Source: Verrucomicrobiota bacterium | GTDB taxonomy: Bacteria > Verrucomicrobiota > Verrucomicrobiia > Limisphaerales > CAIMTB01 | Direction: 5' to 3' | DNA: 32,250 nucleotides | Assembly (NCBI GenBank): GCA_963205105.1 | Contig: CAUJJW010000045.1 | Span: forward strand, 1 to 32,250 | Shown: piece by piece, positions 1 through 8,702 of the stretch | Layout: every line of letters begins with the position of its first letter | How positions within the stretch are numbered: the stretch's first letter is position 1 | Translations under genes and position numbers: made by a program | The notes under the pieces: model-generated | The model's input: the letters and a program-made list of their open reading frames with translations, nothing else | Databases searched by the model: none | Told to the model about the DNA's origin: nothing

Positions 1-947
1 CAGTTCCTTAGGGCGTCCACAAGGGCTTCGTCCACGGAACGAATTTTGACGCCCGTTGCCAGGAGCTTCGAGCAGTCCATCACACAATTTGAGCGGGGCG
101 TCTTGGCGGCCACGCGGTAAAACTCCTCATCGCTTTTCCAGAACTCGAACTTCCGGCTGGGCCGAAGTTGTTTCTGGATCAGGTCCACCACGCGTTTGGT
201 CGTGGTAAAGCCAGGATTGGTGATGTTGTAGGTTCCGGTCGGGGCCCGCAAATCCCAGAGGTCGAGGCAACTCCGAGCAAAGTCGGTCAAATGCGAGATG
301 GAATTGGCGTTGTCGTACACTTTTGCATACCGCTGGACCTTCGACAGATAGTTCCGGGCCCCGTCCCGTTCATCGAACGGAATGCGAAGCCTCCACAGGT
401 ACGCGTTCGGAGCCTCGGCCAGGACCTCCTCACCCAGGGCCTTACTGCCGCTGTAGAAGCTGCAAGGCGGGGATCGGAAGGAGAAGTTGGGAGCACAGTT
501 CTCGGTGAAGCCAACCACACGCTCGGGGTGGAGCTCCACGAGCGTTCGAAGATCGGGTCGCGTTAGGTCCTTCTCGATGGTCAGGGTGCCATCCGGGTGG
601 CGGATGCGTGCCCCCGAGTAGATGCAGCCCGAACTCACCTGACCCCAGGGGATGTTGGTCACCTCGCAGGCATGGGCGATCGTGAGTGGCAATGTCACGT
701 TCCCCAGCAGGGTGTCGGCCTGCTGCGATTCACAGGCGTCGACGTTCGGTTTGCCGGTGAATCCAGCACAGTTGACGAGGAAGGAGGGCTTCAGTTCCTG
801 AAGCATCGCCCTTAACCTTGTGAAGGAGGTGTAATCCACCTCCGATCGACTGACCGTGCGCACCGTCCAGCCGCGGCGTGCGATTTCGCGCTGAAAGGCC
901 TGGCCCACATAACCGGAGCCGCCGAGTAGAAGTAGGGAAGGGGACAT
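1..947 (-). CDS. RmlD-like sugar-nucleotide reductase/epimerase (partial, runs off left edge)
   Basis: About 315 residues are visible from an ATG at 947; no stop is reached before the left edge, although the reading looks close to its natural end. The N-terminus has a Rossmann dinucleotide motif, GGSGYVG at residues 9-15. A short-chain dehydrogenase pair follows: the SSGCIYSG serine stretch, then FYSGSK with Tyr165 and Lys169. This is the RmlD_sub_bind architecture, which in dTDP-rhamnose synthesis reduces the 4-keto sugar. The sequence also contains NCAGFTGKPNVDACE, typical of RmlD-like proteins rather than of classical RfbD, so the exact substrate is open. It starts 14 bp after rfbA, which supports co-transcription and a role in making a dTDP-linked deoxysugar. 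Further nucleotide-sugar genes probably continue to the left. Confidence 0.85.
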   Translation of the reverse strand, partial: MSPSLLLLGGSGYVGQAFQREIARRGWTVRTVSRSEVDYTSFTRLRAMLQELKPSFLVNCAGFTGKPNVDACESQQADTLLGNVTLPLTIAHACEVTNIPWGQVSSGCIYSGARIRHPDGTLTIEKDLTRPDLRTLVELHPERVVGFTENCAPNFSFRSPPCSFYSGSKALGEEVLAEAPNAYLWRLRIPFDERDGARNYLSKVQRYAKVYDNANSISHLTDFARSCLDLWDLRAPTGTYNITNPGFTTTKRVVDLIQKQLRPSRKFEFWKSDEEFYRVAAKTPRSNCVMDCSKLLATGVKIRSVDEALVDALRN

Positions 948-961
948 GAACGACGTGGTGG

Positions 962-1834
962 TTAAGCGCGGACACCTTCGTCAGCAACGCTTTCGAGATA
1001 GGCACGATATTCGCACCTGGGAAGGCTTGTGATGAGGGTCTGGAGGGCGGACAAGGAAAGGAAGCCGCGGCGAAAGGCGGCCTCTTCGGGACAGCCGATT
1101 TTGATCCCGGCCCGCTTTTCGATGGTTTGGACGTAGGCACTGGCCTCGTGGAGGCTGCTGCTCGTGCCTGCATCGAGCCAGGCAAACCCCCGGTTCAAGC
1201 GATGAACTTTGAGTTGTCCGCGGCGCATGTACTCCAGATTGACGTCGGTGATCTCCAATTCACCGCGCGGAGATGGCGTTAAGTCGCGAGCGATCGATAC
1301 CACCGAGTTGTCGAAAAGGTACAAGCCCGGAACCGCGTAATTGCTGCGCGGTTGCTTGGGCTTTTCCTCAATGGAGATGGCGTTTCCGGCGCGGTCGAAT
1401 TCCACCACCCCGTAGCGCTCGGGATCTTGGACGTGATATCCGAAAATCACCGCACCCTGGCTGAAACTGCTGAATGCCTGGGTGAATGCGTCGGCGCCGT
1501 AGAAGATGTTGTCCCCCAGGATCAGCGTGACCGGATCCTTCCCGATGAACGTATCGGCGATCCGAAAGGCCTGGGCGATGCCTTCGGGACGTGCTTGCTC
1601 CCTGTACTCGATCTGGAGTCCAAGCCGGGAGCCATCGCCGAAAAGTTGGCGGTAGCGGGGCAGGTCATGAGGTGTGGAGATGAGGCAGAACTCCCGAACC
1701 CCGCCCTCAATGAGGGTGGTCAGGGGATAATAGACCATCGGTTTGTCATAGACCGGTTGCAGTTGTTTGCTGGCAACCAGCGTGAGCGGGTAAAGACGGG
1801 AGCCAGCGCCGCCGGCAAGGATGATGCCCTTCAT
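962..1834 (-). CDS. rfbA: Glucose-1-phosphate thymidylyltransferase
   Basis: This 290-residue protein makes dTDP-glucose from dTTP and glucose-1-phosphate, the first step to dTDP-rhamnose and related deoxysugars, in the cytoplasm. The nucleotidyltransferase signature GGAGSRLYPLT is at residues 8-18. SKQLQPVYDKP follows, with the lysine expected to contact the sugar phosphate, then LGDNIFYG with the metal-binding Asp108, and later EEKP and GELEITDVN. The length matches the short RfbA/RmlA family. It starts with ATG and lies between a CapA-like gene 49 bp upstream and an RmlD-like reductase 14 bp downstream. The rfbB and rfbC partners are not in the window and may lie further left. This is one of the safest calls here. 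Confidence 0.95.
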   Translation of the reverse strand: MKGIILAGGAGSRLYPLTLVASKQLQPVYDKPMVYYPLTTLIEGGVREFCLISTPHDLPRYRQLFGDGSRLGLQIEYREQARPEGIAQAFRIADTFIGKDPVTLILGDNIFYGADAFTQAFSSFSQGAVIFGYHVQDPERYGVVEFDRAGNAISIEEKPKQPRSNYAVPGLYLFDNSVVSIARDLTPSPRGELEITDVNLEYMRRGQLKVHRLNRGFAWLDAGTSSSLHEASAYVQTIEKRAGIKIGCPEEAAFRRGFLSLSALQTLITSLPRCEYRAYLESVADEGVRA

Positions 1835-1883
1835 AGTTCAAATAGACGGAAAGTGAATGCGGGATGTTTGGACGGGCTATTGA

Positions 1884-3062
1884 TCACGACCGCTTCTCGC
1901 CGGCCTCCCGGGATGCTGCCCTGAGAAGGGGCATTCGACGGTCGTCCAGGATCGTCCGAATGGCCTCGGCATGGGTCTCGCACGCAACGATGTTCCGCAC
2001 GCCCAGCATGCGCCGAGCACCATGCAAAACCCGCTCGATGAAGCCGTTGCGGTTGAGTTTCCTAAGAAGTCCTCCATGTCCGAGCACGGAACTGATGTAG
2101 CCGTGTTCTCGTTTGGAGCAGTAGTTCCTCCACTCCTTCTCGACGAACTCGGCATTCAGGATGGCCTGTGATCGTTGCTCCAGCTCCTGATCGAGGGCTG
2201 CTTTCCGTGGATCACGCAGTTTTCGGGCGCCGGGGACCGGGTCGGATTGCTCAAAGAGGATTCTCGAGTAGCGCGGGCTCTGGCCGGGCTCAATCGAGAT
2301 CTTGAGCAGGAAACCCTCATGAAAGGACCGGAGAGATCGATAAATGGCCTCATCCATCACCAGAGCGCCCTGTCCGTAAACAATGTGGCCTCCCTGGTGG
2401 TTCTCAGATCCGCCAAGAACGTGCGGGTGTTGAACGACAACGGTGTTCGCCCCCATCTCCACCAGGAACCTGCAGACGTCCTGAATTCGGGGGGTAGGGG
2501 CATGAAACTCAGCGGAACCATGGACCAGGACAATCAGATGATCGAATTGTCCCTGATACGCCTTCACTGTCCGCACGAACCTGGGAACATCCAGTGGGCA
2601 GGCGCCCCAAGTATTGTTGGTGGCAATTGAAAATTCGGTCTCGGCACAAGCGTAAATTCCTACCCGGATTCCCCCCGCATTTCGGATCAACATCTGTGAA
2701 GCCCGGTCAAGGTTGGCCCCGGCGCCGACGGTTTCAATCCCGGCAGAGCGACAGGCATCCAGGGTGCTCTTAAGACCCTGGGGACCATGATCCAAGATGT
2801 GGTTGTTCGCCAAGCAGAGCACGCCTATGCCCGCGGCCTGAATGCCCTTCAGGACCTCCGGGCACTCGCCGAAGATCGGTCCTGTTTTTGGGATTGGGGA
2901 AGGGGACCTGATCAGCGGACATTCGAGGTTGGCAATCACCAGGTCCGAAGACTTCATCTCGGGGAGCAAGTCGTGAAACAGACTCTCCGCGTCCCCGCGG
3001 GTGAAGTAGGGTTGGTTCCCCTCGATAGGGCAAATGTCGGCACCAATGAGAATGCTGGCCAT
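1884..3062 (-). CDS. CapA-family (poly-gamma-glutamate/capsule synthesis) metallophosphatase-like protein
   Basis: The 392-residue product has the CapA fold signature: an early aspartate (GADICP), NLECPL at residues 45-50, ANNHILDHGPQGL at 85-97, and later QHPHV. CapA proteins belong to the calcineurin-like group and act in poly-gamma-glutamate or capsule export and anchoring, though many members sit in ordinary polysaccharide loci with unproved roles. After about residue 290 there is a basic, low-conservation tail of roughly 100 residues that the core family does not need. No clear signal peptide is visible, so the protein looks cytoplasmic, unlike anchored PgsA. It starts with ATG, 79 bp after the pyruvyl transferase. 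No CapB or CapC is present, so poly-gamma-glutamate synthesis itself is not supported. Confidence 0.85.
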   Translation of the reverse strand: MASILIGADICPIEGNQPYFTRGDAESLFHDLLPEMKSSDLVIANLECPLIRSPSPIPKTGPIFGECPEVLKGIQAAGIGVLCLANNHILDHGPQGLKSTLDACRSAGIETVGAGANLDRASQMLIRNAGGIRVGIYACAETEFSIATNNTWGACPLDVPRFVRTVKAYQGQFDHLIVLVHGSAEFHAPTPRIQDVCRFLVEMGANTVVVQHPHVLGGSENHQGGHIVYGQGALVMDEAIYRSLRSFHEGFLLKISIEPGQSPRYSRILFEQSDPVPGARKLRDPRKAALDQELEQRSQAILNAEFVEKEWRNYCSKREHGYISSVLGHGGLLRKLNRNGFIERVLHGARRMLGVRNIVACETHAEAIRTILDDRRMPLLRAASREAGEKRS

Positions 3063-3141
3063 GTGGCTTGGAGGTCCCTGAACTAGGTGGTCTGAAGGGG
3101 GCGAGGCGCCGGCAAACGGCTCGGTTTAAGCTTTCTATCGA

Positions 3142-4593
3142 TCACGGTTGGGATCGGGGATGGTCGGCCGCGAGCAATTTCCGAAAAGTCACCCGCAGCG
3201 TCTCCTGGGCTTCCGCCACCTTCTGCTTGAGTCTTGGCCGAACGGAAGCGCACTGCTGGTCAAGGGCCAGTACTTGCTGCAAGGCAGTTTCTGCATCCGC
3301 ATCGCGACCGTCGATGACCCAGTCCTCCATTCCAACGGTTTCAAACACCCCACGAAATTTCTTGCTGTAGGCGATTCCGACCGCAGGGATTCCTTGTGAC
3401 AACGCCGCGATGCAGGCGTGCATGCGCGAGCCAACAAAAAAGTCACACAGGCCGATCACACCTTTGATCTCGTTTTGGTCGTACTCCGCGGTGACCAAGT
3501 GCACACGATGAGCCAATGAAGGATCCAGTGAACTGAGCACCACACGGCACGCCTCGGGATCGCTTTCAACACGGCCCGGCGGTGCGAAGGTGTGGGGGAC
3601 CAAAAGAACGTGAGTGCTGGGATCCTTCAGCCAGGCCGCGAGCAGTCGCTTGAGGAAGTCATGATAGTCCAGTCGCAGTCCGAACATGTTGGCGCGGTTG
3701 TATCCGCCATGGAACATCAGTCCGTTGACGTTCAACCCAACCAGTCGCGCAGGACGCTCTGACGGAAGTGGCGGTTCGAGCTGGATATTCTCCGGCCGGA
3801 TGGACTCCAGAGAGAACGCGACATCCGGACAGAAATGGGTTCGTGGAGACTGTCCGATTAGGCTGTTGATCGTCGTCAGGCTTTCGCGATCGCGGGAGAC
3901 GATGGCCTCGGCCCGGCGCAAGATGAAGCGTGCTATGGCCCGGGCCCACGGTGACTTGTAAGGACCGTAGGTTTGAGGGAGGAGAGCGATGCGACCGCGG
4001 ACCAGGAGCACGGAAATAACAGGCAGCGAGCCGCGGACAAAGTTGCCGAGCCCGTAAATGTCGCTGAAGCTGTCACCGCCGCGGATGTCACCGACGAAGG
4101 AAGCGGATGCGCTCGCGCCGATGAGCGGTAACCGTGAACGCAGGAACGACCTCCACGGACCGACGGGGATGGCGCGATACAGGCACGCCATCGCAAACCA
4201 AAGGAAGATGCTCTCACGAAGTTTGGCCCTTGGCGCCCAGCGGTAATTCAAAACTCCGACCTGCAGCGTCTGCCCTTTGCCACGCAGGAAATAGGGTTCG
4301 CTGGTGCGACGACTGAGCAGCAGGTTCACCTGCGAAGCGGGTTTGTTCTGCTTCACCAGCCAGGTGAGCGAAGTGCCCAGCGCGGAAACACCACGGTTGC
4401 CGGTGTCAAGCGCCGCCCCCATCAGAATCACAGGCGGCGTTGGGCTCTCGCTGTTGGTTTGTTTCGGCGCCGCCGACGTCGCCGTGATGGAACGGGAGGT
4501 CGGACGGGACTCATCAGTACTGGAGGTCACAGGCATGGGTGGATTGAGAAATCGAGGGATGCGCCGGGGCGCCTGGTCTTGAGCCTGGGGCAT
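3142..4593 (-). CDS. Polysaccharide pyruvyl transferase family protein
   Basis: The core begins with VILMGAALDTGNRGVSALG, the usual start of the PS_pyruv_trans fold. It continues with GGDSFSDIYG, a LLPQTYGPY stretch and the C-terminal GSRMHACIAALSQGIPAV, where R and H are the conserved pair. Members transfer pyruvate from phosphoenolpyruvate to form ketals on sugars, which adds negative charge to the polymer. The first 50 or so residues are Pro/Ser/Thr-rich and outside the fold. I chose the ATG at 4593; a GTG two codons upstream (4599) is also possible, and the true start could be further inside. The FrhB-like gene just upstream is a frequent neighbour of this family in exopolysaccharide loci. 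Confidence 0.88.
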   Translation of the reverse strand: MPQAQDQAPRRIPRFLNPPMPVTSSTDESRPTSRSITATSAAPKQTNSESPTPPVILMGAALDTGNRGVSALGTSLTWLVKQNKPASQVNLLLSRRTSEPYFLRGKGQTLQVGVLNYRWAPRAKLRESIFLWFAMACLYRAIPVGPWRSFLRSRLPLIGASASASFVGDIRGGDSFSDIYGLGNFVRGSLPVISVLLVRGRIALLPQTYGPYKSPWARAIARFILRRAEAIVSRDRESLTTINSLIGQSPRTHFCPDVAFSLESIRPENIQLEPPLPSERPARLVGLNVNGLMFHGGYNRANMFGLRLDYHDFLKRLLAAWLKDPSTHVLLVPHTFAPPGRVESDPEACRVVLSSLDPSLAHRVHLVTAEYDQNEIKGVIGLCDFFVGSRMHACIAALSQGIPAVGIAYSKKFRGVFETVGMEDWVIDGRDADAETALQQVLALDQQCASVRPRLKQKVAEAQETLRVTFRKLLAADHPRSQP

Positions 4594-4598
4594 TGTCA

Positions 4599-4610
4599 CA
4601 GCCCGGGCTG
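4599..4610. repeat. 12-bp perfect palindrome before the pyruvyl transferase gene
   Basis: CAGCCCGGGCTG reads the same on both strands with no spacer. It lies immediately upstream of the chosen start of the pyruvyl transferase and touches the alternative GTG start. It could be an operator half-site pair or chance in GC-rich DNA; no second copy was noticed. Confidence 0.35.
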
Positions 4611-4678
4611 CTGCAATTCTTGGTGAAGGCGACGCGGGGTGGGGAATCGTCAGTTGGTTCGCAACAGAGGCGGTAACC

Positions 4679-5938
4679 TCACAGTCGTGATGGGTCGCTG
4701 CTTGGCAGATCCAAAGGACGATAGTGTTTTCGTTGGAGGCAGCGGCGGAGCGTACCGAATACTGACTTCATCTTGTCCATGAAACCTAGGCGGCTCCAGC
4801 ATGGAAATAGTGACATCCCCTTGAAGTCTGTCACTGGCAACCCCATGAGCCGGAGGGCCAGGCGCCTTCCCCACACCGACCCCTTCTTCTGCAGAAGCCC
4901 GCTCTGAGATTTCACCAGCTTCCAGTGTTCCGCTGGCTTGAGTTCCAAATAACCGGCATCTATCGCAGCCCTGAGTATTTTGCGACCGCGCTCGGTCCGG
5001 ACCACCACCAGGGAAAAGCCAGGGTTGGTCCCATCCGGCTTTTCGTACCAAGGGTCACCGCAGCTGATATCTGCCAACTCCCCCATTCCGTCCGGCCACA
5101 TATGGGCGGCCCAAGGGCGAAAGGCTTGAAGAAATCCCCAGCTTTCCCGGTAAGTGAGCGACTGGCAGGCTTTGGTCTCGCCTCGCCGAGTCAGCGAAAA
5201 GTGGCCGGGCCAACCTCGACCTCGATAGCGGAGTTCGCTCACTTCCTCCGGCGAAACCCCCAGTTTTCGAGTGAGTGCCACCGTGCCCGCTGTGGCGGGG
5301 CTCTCCGCGCAGAAGAAGGACAAGGCGAGTCCGACCCGGCTGGCGAGTGCCGGGCGCATGCGCTCCGCGTTTCTGAGTGCGGCGATCTCAACCGGCCGGC
5401 CGATGACGACGCATGGGGAGGCAGCCTGTTCCACCCACTCCAGTCGGTCGCAGACTGATGCCGGGGCATAGCGGGAGCCGGCACGCGACAAGAGTTCGGG
5501 ACGTGTTTTGCTCAGGAATGTTCGGTTGCTGAGGGAATGTTCAGGGTCCTGGCCGATATGAAGAACGCCCCCCATTCCAAGGCGCTCCAGGCAAAACGCC
5601 GAGATCGCTGTTAAAGCGCCTCCGGACGATCCTTGGAAGCGGATCTCGGGGTCGGCGGCGTGACCTTCCCAGATTTCGAGAATCGGTCCCCACTCGCGGG
5701 TGAACTCATTGTGTCCTCCGGGGTTGTCGCGGAAGCTGAAATCGCTGGAAACCACGGGGCAGACCTTGAGGCAGGCGTTGTCGGGGTCCTGGTGGTTGGG
5801 GGCAGTTACCGGCCGTATGCCCTCTCCCGGAAAATTCTCCAGCCTGACCGTCTTCTGTGGACTAACAGATGCGCACGCTCCACATCCAAGGCAGAGACGC
5901 CAACGAACAACATCCGAAAGGTTGCGAATTTGAGGCAT
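4679..5938 (-). CDS. FrhB/FdhB-like iron-sulfur protein (coenzyme F420 hydrogenase beta-subunit family)
   Basis: This 419-residue protein has an N-terminal ferredoxin-like stretch with Cys16, Cys19 and Cys22 (CLGCGAC). The usual fourth cysteine of the CxxCxxCxxxCP pattern is Ser26. A second pair, Cys56 and Cys60, occurs in CLKVCP. The body matches the FrhB_FdhB N and C domains, with GSSGGALTA near residue 105 and GDPWYEKPDG near residue 295. Family members are flavin/iron-sulfur oxidoreductases; in exopolysaccharide loci they are common next to pyruvyl transferases with unknown substrate. Nothing else in the window points to F420 metabolism, so the family name should not be read as a function. 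It starts with ATG and lies 66 bp after the interrupted glycosyltransferase. Confidence 0.85.
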   Translation of the reverse strand: MPQIRNLSDVVRWRLCLGCGACASVSPQKTVRLENFPGEGIRPVTAPNHQDPDNACLKVCPVVSSDFSFRDNPGGHNEFTREWGPILEIWEGHAADPEIRFQGSSGGALTAISAFCLERLGMGGVLHIGQDPEHSLSNRTFLSKTRPELLSRAGSRYAPASVCDRLEWVEQAASPCVVIGRPVEIAALRNAERMRPALASRVGLALSFFCAESPATAGTVALTRKLGVSPEEVSELRYRGRGWPGHFSLTRRGETKACQSLTYRESWGFLQAFRPWAAHMWPDGMGELADISCGDPWYEKPDGTNPGFSLVVVRTERGRKILRAAIDAGYLELKPAEHWKLVKSQSGLLQKKGSVWGRRLALRLMGLPVTDFKGMSLFPCWSRLGFMDKMKSVFGTLRRCLQRKHYRPLDLPSSDPSRL

Positions 5939-6004
5939 TGGGTAGCGGAGGTTTGGTGGGGCGAATGGAAATCAGAGAAGTGCTGAGCTATGTGCCGACT
6001 TGGC

Positions 6005-6919
6005 TTAGTCCATCCGCTGGACGCGCCCTTCGGAGAGCAATTGTTGGAAGAGTACTCTCGGGTCGGTGACACGAGTCCCTACTTTGCGTGCCCGCGGGGT
6101 GAACGCCATTGCACCGTTCAGCACTTGTTTTGCGGCTCCCAAGGGAATACGTGACAGGACGGTGCAAGGCGACCGGACTGGCAGTCTGGCGTACCATTTT
6201 CGACGAGCGAAGAGATACGCCTTCCAGAAAGCCCAGGGCAGGGCCCGGATGCCATTGCTGTTGTGAAGCGCGAAGCAGGGGACCACGTAGTTGTTAAAGC
6301 CGCGGTGCTCCGCCTCCAGGCAGATATCCGTGCCATACAGATGAAAACCCGGCAGTCGTTCGTCAAAACGCATGCCTGATGTCCGGCGGAGTACCAAGAG
6401 CACTTCGTCGAGGGTTCTGGCCTTCTGAGGAATCGGGAAATCCGATCCCAAAACACGTCCGAGGCCGGTGGAGTAGAGCCATCCCAGCCGGTTTCCCTGG
6501 GCGGCCACACCACAGATCCCCAACACCCCCCAAGCAGGGTCGTTGTTGTCAAGCCATGTGAGTGCCGAGCGAAATCGGGCCATCCATCCTGCGGGCAGAT
6601 AGACATCCTGGTGGACAAAGATGAGCACTTGGGCGCTCGTTCCAGCTATTCCACGATTGTAGGCTTGAGCCGCCGAGGCCGCTCCTCTCTCGATCTTGAT
6701 CTCTGTCTGATTCGATAAGTCAGGCTACCTGAGCAGCGAGGATTCCAGGACTGAATCACTGTTGCAGGCGACGACGAGACCGATCGAAGGCGTGGCTCTT
6801 CCGTTCGGGGGGGCGGTTTCGGGTAACGGCGATGGTGGGTTCATCCTGGGAAGGGTGGAATCCGGAGGAACAAGAGTTGATGAAGAGATGCGAGGGAGGG
6901 GAACTGCAATGTTCTCCAT
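6005..6919 (-). pseudogene. GT2-like glycosyltransferase interrupted by one in-frame TAG
   Basis: One reading frame runs from an ATG at 6919 to a stop at 6005 and is broken only by TAG at 6725-6727 (codon 65). The upstream part ends SIGLVVACNSDSVLESSLLR. The downstream part resumes PDLSNQTEIKIERGAA, then AYNRGIAG, then FVHQDVYLPAGW. These halves match one continuous family: a GT-A-like start, an ERG-ASAA-AYN-G segment and the HQDVYLP acceptor-side motif. The codon position looks like a serine in an LLRSPDL context, so a single TCG-to-TAG change would explain it. The rest of the frame is clean, which suggests a recent loss, a base-call error or readthrough. A GTG at 6628 could start a 207-residue fragment, but that would lack the N-terminal nucleotide-binding half. 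The wzx stop lies 214 bp upstream. Confidence 0.75.
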
Positions 6920-7133
6920 TGTGGATTAGCTTACGCGTGAATCCATGCAGCGCTTCAGAGGCTTAGGTCGGGGACAGTGGCCTGGTTGCTTGGGAGGGGG
7001 AAATGGGGGGGGAAGGGATGATGGAGCGTTCGCTGGGTCAGGAGCATTTAGCGGGAATCGACAAACCGGCATGGCATCGCCGTTCACTTCCGGCTCTGGA
7101 TTCAGGTCCTGTGCATCCAAAGATCGCGCTGAA

Positions 7134-8633
7134 TCAAGGCGCTGCAGGTTGATTCTTTCGGCGCCCGCCTCGAATCCTTGAGACTGCCTCGCGCCAGCCG
7201 CCACGACGAAATCCTTCGCGCGCTGTGATGGCCTCCTTGCGCAACTCGGGAAGAGTCAGAACCAGGATGCAGGAGACCACCAACACACCGACGCCGCCGG
7301 CCAACACACCGAAAACAGGTGGTTGATGATAGACTCCGAGGCTGGCTACGAAACCCGATGCTGCGACGATCACTAGCAAAAAGAATGCGGGGATGAGACT
7401 GGTAGCCAAAGGGATACCGTCGATTCGGCGGAGCCGAATGAAGGAGACGGTGCATGCGAGTGCCTCGCCGAACAACCCGCAGCAGGCAAGGGTCCAGACG
7501 GGCTGATGTTTCAAGGCCAAGACAAGTACCAGCGGCAAGGCGGCGAGCCGGCATAGGGTGGAGATCATCTGGTTCTGAGAATCACCCCTGGCCAGTGCGG
7601 CTACACTTGGGGCGATGCGCAGATTGCGAAACGCGTTGGCGGCAGCAAGCCAGCCCAGAAAAACACCCGATCCGGCATACTTCCCACCGTAAACAATCTG
7701 CATCAGCGCCTCACCGCCGATCACCATTCCAACGGTGACGGTCGCCGAAAATGCGAAGACACCCGTGAGAACCTGTCGGTACCTGCGGATGAATGCGGGG
7801 CGATCCTCCTGCACCTTGGCGAGGAGCGGCAACATGACCGAGCCAAGAATCCCTCCGAAGAACAGGGTGGGGGTCATCGTGAGCGTGGCTGCTGCGGCAT
7901 AGGGCGCCAGTTCGGGCATCGTATAAAACGTGGCCAGCAAAAACTGGTCACCTTGAAGCACCCCGAACATAAGGAAACCATTCACGATCAGCGGCCAGCC
8001 AAACCGAAGCATTCGGGTTGCATAATCCTTGCGCCAAACCCAGGCGTAGGGACGTTCGGCGAGGACATGCGACATCACGCAACTCAGCGCAGACTTGGCG
8101 ATGAGCAATGTGAGGACCGCACGAAAATCTCCGAAATGCGAGGCCAGAGGCCATGCGGCCAGCGTGATCAGGACCTGCGGCACCGCCTCGACCCATGCAG
8201 CGGGGCCAAATCGAAGCTCACGGTCGTAACGACGAACATCCGCGTGCTCCAGTCCTCGGCAGAGCGCCACCACCGCCAGCATTCGGAGTGCCCAGGCATG
8301 CTGGGGAATCTCGAAGAGAGCCGCGAGCATCGGAGCGCCAATCAGAATCAGAACTGCACTGAGGCCTGCGGCGCAAAACAGCAAAAGATGAATAGCCGAA
8401 ATGAAAGCTGGTTCGTTGCCTTCCTTGTCCTGCACCACAAAGCGGGCAATGCCCATCTTGGCGGACAACTCGAATAGAGTAATGACAAGACTGAACGTGG
8501 CGGCTATGCCGAAATCGGCTTTTGTCAGCAGCCGCGCCAGGATCATGTTTCGAATGAACGAGGCCGCGTTGCTCACCATGCCACCGCACGCGAGCAGCAT
8601 CGAACCCTTCAGCGCTTTGGCGCGGAGACTCAA
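7134..8633 (-). CDS. wzx: Wzx-type polysaccharide flippase
   Basis: The 499-residue product is almost entirely hydrophobic helices, about 12-14, with the N-terminal layout SLRAKALKGS followed by a first membrane segment and LARLLTKADFGIAA, typical of the polysaccharide transport (PST/MOP) family. It would flip undecaprenyl-linked repeat units across the inner membrane for Wzy. The start is TTG at 8633: a good Shine-Dalgarno, AAGGA, lies six bases upstream, and the first ATG in frame is at codon 12, inside the conserved N-terminus. The C-terminus is basic (RGGRRKNQPAAP). It follows the first beta-helix gene by 69 bp, so export and surface processing look co-transcribed. Confidence 0.9.
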   Translation of the reverse strand: MSLRAKALKGSMLLACGGMVSNAASFIRNMILARLLTKADFGIAATFSLVITLFELSAKMGIARFVVQDKEGNEPAFISAIHLLLFCAAGLSAVLILIGAPMLAALFEIPQHAWALRMLAVVALCRGLEHADVRRYDRELRFGPAAWVEAVPQVLITLAAWPLASHFGDFRAVLTLLIAKSALSCVMSHVLAERPYAWVWRKDYATRMLRFGWPLIVNGFLMFGVLQGDQFLLATFYTMPELAPYAAAATLTMTPTLFFGGILGSVMLPLLAKVQEDRPAFIRRYRQVLTGVFAFSATVTVGMVIGGEALMQIVYGGKYAGSGVFLGWLAAANAFRNLRIAPSVAALARGDSQNQMISTLCRLAALPLVLVLALKHQPVWTLACCGLFGEALACTVSFIRLRRIDGIPLATSLIPAFFLLVIVAASGFVASLGVYHQPPVFGVLAGGVGVLVVSCILVLTLPELRKEAITAREGFRRGGWREAVSRIRGGRRKNQPAAP

Positions 8634-8639
8634 GATGCT

Positions 8640-8644
8640 TCCTT
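8640..8644 (-). promoter_or_regulatory. Shine-Dalgarno that supports the TTG start of wzx
   Basis: On the minus strand AAGGA stands six bases before TTG at 8633. The only nearby upstream ATG opens a five-codon frame (MKEAS, then stop) whose TGA overlaps the TTG. This makes the TTG the likely start and hints at translational coupling through the tiny frame. Confidence 0.5.
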
Positions 8645-8702
8645 CATGTAAAGAGGGGAAACGAACTGCCCCGCCGTCGCGGTCGGGGTCGGTTGGCGAG
8701 AA

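Noticed and set aside
1884..3062. Poly-gamma-glutamate capsule operon
   Set aside because: Only a CapA-like protein is present; CapB and CapC homologues are absent, and neighbours are sugar-polymer genes.
6725..6727. TAG as a recoded sense codon used across the genome
   Set aside because: Several intact genes in the window end in TAG at family-typical lengths, so general recoding is not supported. Local readthrough remains possible.
6926..7204. Minus-strand frame of 92 codons between wzx and the interrupted glycosyltransferase
   Set aside because: It overlaps the wzx end in another frame, is Pro-rich low-complexity sequence over a G-run, and has no ribosome site.
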